9,746 nt of DNA from Deltaproteobacteria bacterium (GTDB lineage: Bacteria; Desulfobacterota; Desulfobulbia; Desulfobulbales; Desulfobulbaceae). This document shows positions 6,263 through 9,746 of this stretch, one piece after another. The notes beneath the pieces are model-generated. The model was not told the DNA's origin. It ran no database searches and worked only from the letters and a program-made list of their open reading frames with translations. The stretch lies in NCBI GenBank assembly GCA_013151365.1, contig JAADIK010000180.1, positions 1 to 9,746 of the forward strand, read 5' to 3'. A program made the translations under genes and the position numbers. How positions within the stretch are numbered: position 1 is the stretch's first letter; each line of letters starts with the position of its first letter.

Positions 6263-7180
6263 ATGTTCTTGGGACAGATTAACAATTTTGCCGGTTGGCT
6301 GGAGGTGGAAAAGGGCTATTCCGCCCATACTGTTGAGTGTTATCTGCGCGATGTGAATGAGTTTTTTCGTTTTGCCGGTCAGGGCGGGGAGTTGGACGAT
6401 ATTCATGCCGAGCAGATCCACCTCTTTGTTTCATCCCTCTATTCCGTGAACAGCAGCGCCTCGGTGGCCCGGAAACTTTCCGCCTTGCGAACCTTTTTTC
6501 GTTACCTGAGCAGGGAAGGTATCATGTCCCATGACCCGCTGGCGGGAATCGCCAATCCCAAGGGCGGCCGGCAAATCCCCGTCTTTCTCACGGTTGACGA
6601 GGTTTTTTCCCTGCTCGAAGAGCCGGACGACCGGGACCGGTATGCCCTGCGGGACCGGGCCGTTCTGGAGTTGATCTATTCCACCGGCATGCGGGTTTCC
6701 GAGCTGGTGTCCCGGGATATGAATGATCTTGATTTTGATACAGGAATGGTTAGGATAATCGGCAAGGGAAACCGGGAGCGGGTGGTTCCCTTCGGCAGAC
6801 CGGCCGCCGAGGCTTTGCGGAATTATTTTCCCCGGCGTGAGGCCATGATTCTCGCCCGGGTCATCCGCGGCCGGCCCCCGGAAAGGGCGGCGCTGTTTCT
6901 CAACGGTCAGGGCGGCCGGCTGACGGCCCGCAGCGTAGAACGGCTGGTTCGGGCGTACGGCGAACGGGCCGGGATTGCGGTGACGGTGACGCCTCATGCC
7001 CTGCGTCATTCCTTTGCCACGCATCTTTTGGAAATGGGTGCCGATCTGCGCACGGTACAGGAGCTTCTCGGCCATGTCAGTCTGTCAACAACCCAGAAAT
7101 ATACGCATTTGAACATGGATTACCTGGCCAAAGTCTATGACCGGGCCCATCCATTGGCGAAAAAGAGTAGGATAAGGTGA
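6263..7180 (+). CDS. xerC: Tyrosine recombinase XerC-like
   Basis: A site-specific recombinase that, with a XerD partner, resolves chromosome dimers at dif during division. The 305 residues from ATG 6263 are the usual length. The N-terminal SAM-like DNA-binding domain (about 3-88) contains LEVEKGYSAHTVECYLRDV. The catalytic domain has the full set: Arg144 in TGMRVSEL, Lys168 in GKGNRERVVPF, His245 and Arg248 in HALRHSFATHLLE, His271 in LLGHVSLSTTQ, and nucleophile Tyr280 in KYTHLN. The start is the weak point: no Shine-Dalgarno precedes 6263. An upstream in-frame ATG at 6191 would add 24 residues unlike the family and would put the TATAAT box inside the gene, so I reject it. It leads an operon with hslV and hslU, as codV does in Bacillus. 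XerC rather than XerD is inferred from this context. Confidence 0.93.
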   Translation: MFLGQINNFAGWLEVEKGYSAHTVECYLRDVNEFFRFAGQGGELDDIHAEQIHLFVSSLYSVNSSASVARKLSALRTFFRYLSREGIMSHDPLAGIANPKGGRQIPVFLTVDEVFSLLEEPDDRDRYALRDRAVLELIYSTGMRVSELVSRDMNDLDFDTGMVRIIGKGNRERVVPFGRPAAEALRNYFPRREAMILARVIRGRPPERAALFLNGQGGRLTARSVERLVRAYGERAGIAVTVTPHALRHSFATHLLEMGADLRTVQELLGHVSLSTTQKYTHLNMDYLAKVYDRAHPLAKKSRIR

Positions 7181-7182
7181 CT

Positions 7183-7719
7183 ATGAAGAGAGAGGTACGA
7201 TCAACGACGATTCTGTCCGTCCGCCACCAGGGAGAGGTCGTCGTGGCCGGCGACGGCCAGGTGACGCTGGGGACCACGGTGGTGAAACATCAGGCCCGCA
7301 AGGTGCGGCGGCTCTATCATGACCGGGTGATCACCGGCTTTGCCGGGGCCACCGCCGATGCCTTTACCCTCTACGACCTGCTGGAAAAAAAGCTGGAACA
7401 GTTTAACGGCAACTTGGTGCGCGCCGCGGTGGAGTTGGCCAAGGACTGGCGGACCGACAGGATGTTACGGCGGCTGGAGGCCATGCTGGTGGCGGTGGAT
7501 GAAAAATCCTCTCTGCTGCTGTCCGGCAGCGGCGATGTTATCGAACCCGATGACGGTATCCTGGCCATCGGTTCCGGCGGACCGTATGCCCAGGCCGCGG
7601 CCAGCGGCCTGGTCAAACATTCGAACCTGAATGCGGAGGAGATCGCCCGGGCCGCCATGGGTATTGCCTCTGAAATCTGCATCTATACCAATCATAATAT
7701 TGTTGTTGAGAAAATATGA
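7183..7719 (+). CDS. hslV: ATP-dependent protease peptidase subunit HslV
   Basis: Threonine peptidase that forms a double hexamer and degrades unfolded proteins fed by the HslU ATPase in the cytoplasm. From ATG 7183 it has 178 residues. The conserved mature start TTILSV is at residues 8-13, so Thr8 is the likely nucleophile and a seven-residue leader ending in Ser must be removed. Further family signatures are AGDGQVTLG (18-26), KVRRLYHDRVITGFAG, DAFTLYDLLEKKLEQ, VELAKDWRTDRMLRRLEA, IGSGGPYAQAAA and the C-terminal ICIYTNHN, near the cation site. A GTG at 7177 is an alternative start that would overlap the xerC stop by 4 nt. ATG 7183 is preferred because AAGG (7174-7177) lies 5 nt upstream. 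The gene ends in an ATGA overlap with hslU, so translation is coupled. Confidence 0.97.
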   Translation: MKREVRSTTILSVRHQGEVVVAGDGQVTLGTTVVKHQARKVRRLYHDRVITGFAGATADAFTLYDLLEKKLEQFNGNLVRAAVELAKDWRTDRMLRRLEAMLVAVDEKSSLLLSGSGDVIEPDDGILAIGSGGPYAQAAASGLVKHSNLNAEEIARAAMGIASEICIYTNHNIVVEKI

Positions 7720-9125
7720 GTAAAATTAATTCAAAGATTCCCCGCGAGACGGTCCTGGAACTGGACCGCTATATTATCGGTCAGGCTGACGCCAAGCGTT
7801 CCGTGGCCATTGCCCTGCGCAACCGCTGGCGGCGCCAGCAGGTCGAACCGCCTCTGCGCGAGGAGATAGCGCCCAAGAATATCATCATGATCGGCCCGAC
7901 CGGAGTGGGCAAGACCGAGATCGCCAGGCGCTTGGCCAATCTTGCCGACTCGCCGTTTATCAAGGTCGAGGCCTCGAAGTTTACCGAGGTCGGTTATGTG
8001 GGCCGCGATGTCGAATCCATGGTCCGTGATCTGACCCAGTTGGCCATCAACATGGTGAACAAGGAAGAGCAGGAACTGGTGAAACAAAAGGCGGAGCAGC
8101 AGGCGGAGGAAAGGCTCCTCGATCTCCTGCTGCCCCCGGTGCCGCCGCCGGCCCCGCAGCAGGTTACGCAGTCGTCTCTCTCCGATACCAACGTGATTGC
8201 CCTGGCCGGTAGCGATGCGACCCCGGAGTCGAACCTGTACAGCACCCGGGACAAATTCCGCCGGATGCTGCGTGAGGGCAAGCTTGATGACCGCATGGTG
8301 GACATGACCGTTGCCGATAAGGTTTCCGCGCCCATGGTCGAGGTCTTTTCGGCCTCCGGCATGGAGGATATGCAGTCCTCCCTGCAGGACGCTTTCAGCA
8401 AGATTTTCCCGGGCAAAAAGCGGCAGCGCAAGGTCAGGGTCCCGGAAGCGCTTGAGTTGTTGAAAAAAGAAGAGGCGGAACGCCTCATCGACATGGAAAC
8501 GGTGACGGAAAAGGCCATCCGCCGCACGGAACAGTCAGGGATTATCTTCCTTGACGAGATCGACAAGATCACCTCCAGAAGCGGCGCCGGGTCCAGTGCG
8601 CCCGATGTCTCCCGCGAGGGGGTCCAGCGGGACCTGCTGCCCATTGTCGAGGGGACGACGGTGACAACCAAGTACGGCCCGGTCCGGACCGATCACATTC
8701 TTTTTATCGCCAGCGGGGCCTTTCACCTGTGCAAGCCCTCCGACCTGGTCCCCGAACTGCAGGGCCGTTTCCCCATCCGGGTGGAATTGAACGCCTTGGG
8801 GGAGAACGAATTTTTTCGTATCCTTACGGAACCTAAAAATGCCTTGCTCAAACAGTACGTCGCCCTGATGGCCACCGAGGGTGTCGAGCTGATTTTTGAA
8901 GAGGAGGCCGTCCGGGAGATCGCCAGGATCGCGGTGGCCGTGAATCAGAGGACCGAAGATATCGGGGCACGGCGCCTGCACACTATCATGGAAAGGGTGC
9001 TGGACGAGATATCGTTCGACGCCCCTGAACTTACCGAGCCGAAATTTGTGGTGAGCGCCGAGTATGTGCGTGAACATCTGAACGATATTTCAGAAAACGA
9101 GGATTTGAGCAGATTTATTCTGTAG
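7716..9125 (+). CDS. hslU: ATP-dependent protease ATPase subunit HslU
   Basis: AAA+ unfoldase that hydrolyses ATP and threads substrates into HslV. The 469 residues run in order: N-terminal IIGQADAKRSVAIALRNRWRR (20-40); Walker A GPTGVGKT (60-67); pore loop GYVG (93-96); I domain (about 110-265); Walker B IIFLDEID (276-283); a Ser/Gly-rich loop followed by SREGVQRDLLPIVEG (299-313); and the sensor-2 motif GARR (417-420). The C-terminal tail EDLSRFIL (462-469) is the segment that docks into HslV. E. coli HslU has 443 residues. The extra length lies in the I domain, where a Pro/Ala/Gln-rich linker (139-150) and a Ser/Thr-rich stretch (to about 177) appear. ATG 7716 overlaps the hslV stop (ATGA). 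The ribosome binding site is weak, as expected for coupled translation. Confidence 0.98.
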   Translation: MSKINSKIPRETVLELDRYIIGQADAKRSVAIALRNRWRRQQVEPPLREEIAPKNIIMIGPTGVGKTEIARRLANLADSPFIKVEASKFTEVGYVGRDVESMVRDLTQLAINMVNKEEQELVKQKAEQQAEERLLDLLLPPVPPPAPQQVTQSSLSDTNVIALAGSDATPESNLYSTRDKFRRMLREGKLDDRMVDMTVADKVSAPMVEVFSASGMEDMQSSLQDAFSKIFPGKKRQRKVRVPEALELLKKEEAERLIDMETVTEKAIRRTEQSGIIFLDEIDKITSRSGAGSSAPDVSREGVQRDLLPIVEGTTVTTKYGPVRTDHILFIASGAFHLCKPSDLVPELQGRFPIRVELNALGENEFFRILTEPKNALLKQYVALMATEGVELIFEEEAVREIARIAVAVNQRTEDIGARRLHTIMERVLDEISFDAPELTEPKFVVSAEYVREHLNDISENEDLSRFIL

Positions 9126-9166
9126 GCTGCTCGACAGGGAGTGAAACATAAAACCGGAGCGAGGTC

Positions 9167-9694
9167 ATGGATTTTATAATTGATCCGGAGTTGAAGTACT
9201 GCCCGCAGTGCCGGGATGAATACCGGGCGGAGATCGTCTTGTGCGCGGCCTGCGGCGTGGAGCTGTTAAGCGGCCGGCAGTTTTTGGAAATCGAGGAGCG
9301 GAAGAAGTCCCGGTCGGCCGGCCGGGCCGTGGAAATCAGCCCTGACGATGAGCTGGTCGATATCCGCAGCGGGCCGGTGCTTGACATCAAACAGTTGCAG
9401 TTGTTTCTGGAAAAAGAGGGGTTCCCTTCCCTGGCCCTGGGCGATGCGGGGTCCTGCGGCGGCGGGTGTTGCGGGGCCAACCTAGTTCTCCAGGTCCGGA
9501 AAGATGATGCCCCGGACGTCATGGACCTGCTGAACCGTGAACATGTGCAGTCCACCTGCCTGGCCGATTATGATACCAGTTACGTCGACGCGGTTTTCAA
9601 TGCCGACGCCGAGGAGACAACCTGTCCGGCCTGCGGCTGCCGTTTTTCCACGCAGCAGGCAACCTGCCCGGACTGCGGTCTCTGCTTTGCCTGA
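9167..9694 (+). CDS. Zinc-ribbon protein with DUF2007-like middle, unknown function
   Basis: A 175-residue soluble protein with two zinc-ribbon-like ends. The N-terminal ribbon is CPQC-x10-CAAC (Cys12, 15, 26, 29), the C-terminal one CPAC-x10-CPDC (Cys153, 156, 167, 170), with extra Cys158 and Cys173. Between them, after an acidic linker (55-63), residues about 63-135 (LVDIRSGPVLDIKQLQLFLEKEGFPSLAL, then LVLQVRKDDAPDVMDLLN) look like the DUF2007 putative signal-transducing fold. That fold is interrupted by a Gly/Cys-rich insert, SCGGGCCG (96-103), which could bind metal. The domain call is from memory of the family pattern. ATG 9167 has GGAG (9156-9159) 7 nt upstream. It lies 41 nt after hslU on the same strand with no terminator between, so it is probably co-transcribed. 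The ribbons suggest protein or nucleic-acid binding; no enzyme motif is seen. Confidence 0.85.
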   Translation: MDFIIDPELKYCPQCRDEYRAEIVLCAACGVELLSGRQFLEIEERKKSRSAGRAVEISPDDELVDIRSGPVLDIKQLQLFLEKEGFPSLALGDAGSCGGGCCGANLVLQVRKDDAPDVMDLLNREHVQSTCLADYDTSYVDAVFNADAEETTCPACGCRFSTQQATCPDCGLCFA

Positions 9695-9736
9695 AACCTG
9701 TAACCTTGAATCCGTGACGGCTTGAGGTGATGCTTC

Positions 9737-9746
9737 ATGCAATACG
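9737..9746 (+). CDS. Start of a further gene, cut by the window edge
   Basis: ATG at 9737 follows AGGTGA (9725-9730) by 6 nt and begins MQY before the window ends. The position, 42 nt after the zinc-ribbon gene, fits another member of the hslVU operon. An ATG at 9730 in another frame is a less likely alternative because its Shine-Dalgarno would be too close. Too little is visible to name the product. Confidence 0.4.

Noticed and set aside
6263..7180. The tyrosine recombinase as a mobile-element integrase
   Set aside because: The length, motifs and coupling to hslVU fit chromosomal XerC. No att-like repeats or phage genes are nearby.

Overview
This window looks like ordinary chromosomal DNA from a GC-rich Gram-negative bacterium. 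It is most likely a member of the Desulfobacterota (the former sulfate-reducing Deltaproteobacteria, perhaps Desulfobulbales-like). I infer this from the protein sequence style, the xseB-ispA-dxs cluster, the xerC-hslV-hslU cluster and the COG1313-type radical SAM protein; nothing in the window gives a species. I see no rRNA, tRNA, CRISPR array, insertion sequence or phage genes.

Layout. Positions 1-355 hold no credible gene, but contain a short inverted repeat and a stretch that resembles a dispersed intergenic repeat. A 73-residue helical protein of unknown function (356-577, +) follows a very strong ribosome binding site. It converges on a TTG-started radical SAM protein of the PflA-like COG1313 family (606-1514, -). 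That gene is divergent from a complete beta-CASP metallo-beta-lactamase-fold ribonuclease (1693-3084, +). The 178-bp divergent spacer holds a 10-bp-stem inverted repeat and a good sigma70-type promoter facing the nuclease.

The nuclease converges on a minus-strand operon transcribed as xseB, ispA, dxs (6141 down to 3115): exonuclease VII small subunit, farnesyl diphosphate synthase and DXP synthase. The genes overlap or abut (23-nt overlap, then a 2-nt gap). ispA and dxs act in isoprenoid precursor supply: dxs makes DXP, the entry point of the MEP pathway, and ispA condenses the C5 products to C15. xseA is not beside xseB.

An AT-rich divergent promoter region (about 6142-6262) separates this operon from a plus-strand operon: xerC (tyrosine recombinase), hslV and hslU (ATP-dependent protease), a zinc-ribbon/DUF2007-like protein, and the first codons of another gene at the right edge. 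xerC, hslV and hslU are packed with overlaps or gaps of a few bases. The xerC-hslV-hslU order recalls codV-clpQ-clpY of Bacillus.

No clear undescribed system is present. The items most worth a second look are the unknown 73-residue protein, the orphan radical SAM enzyme opposite an RNA nuclease, the zinc-ribbon protein tied to hslVU, an Asn in place of the last Asp of the second aspartate-rich motif of IspA, and the N-terminal propeptide of HslV.
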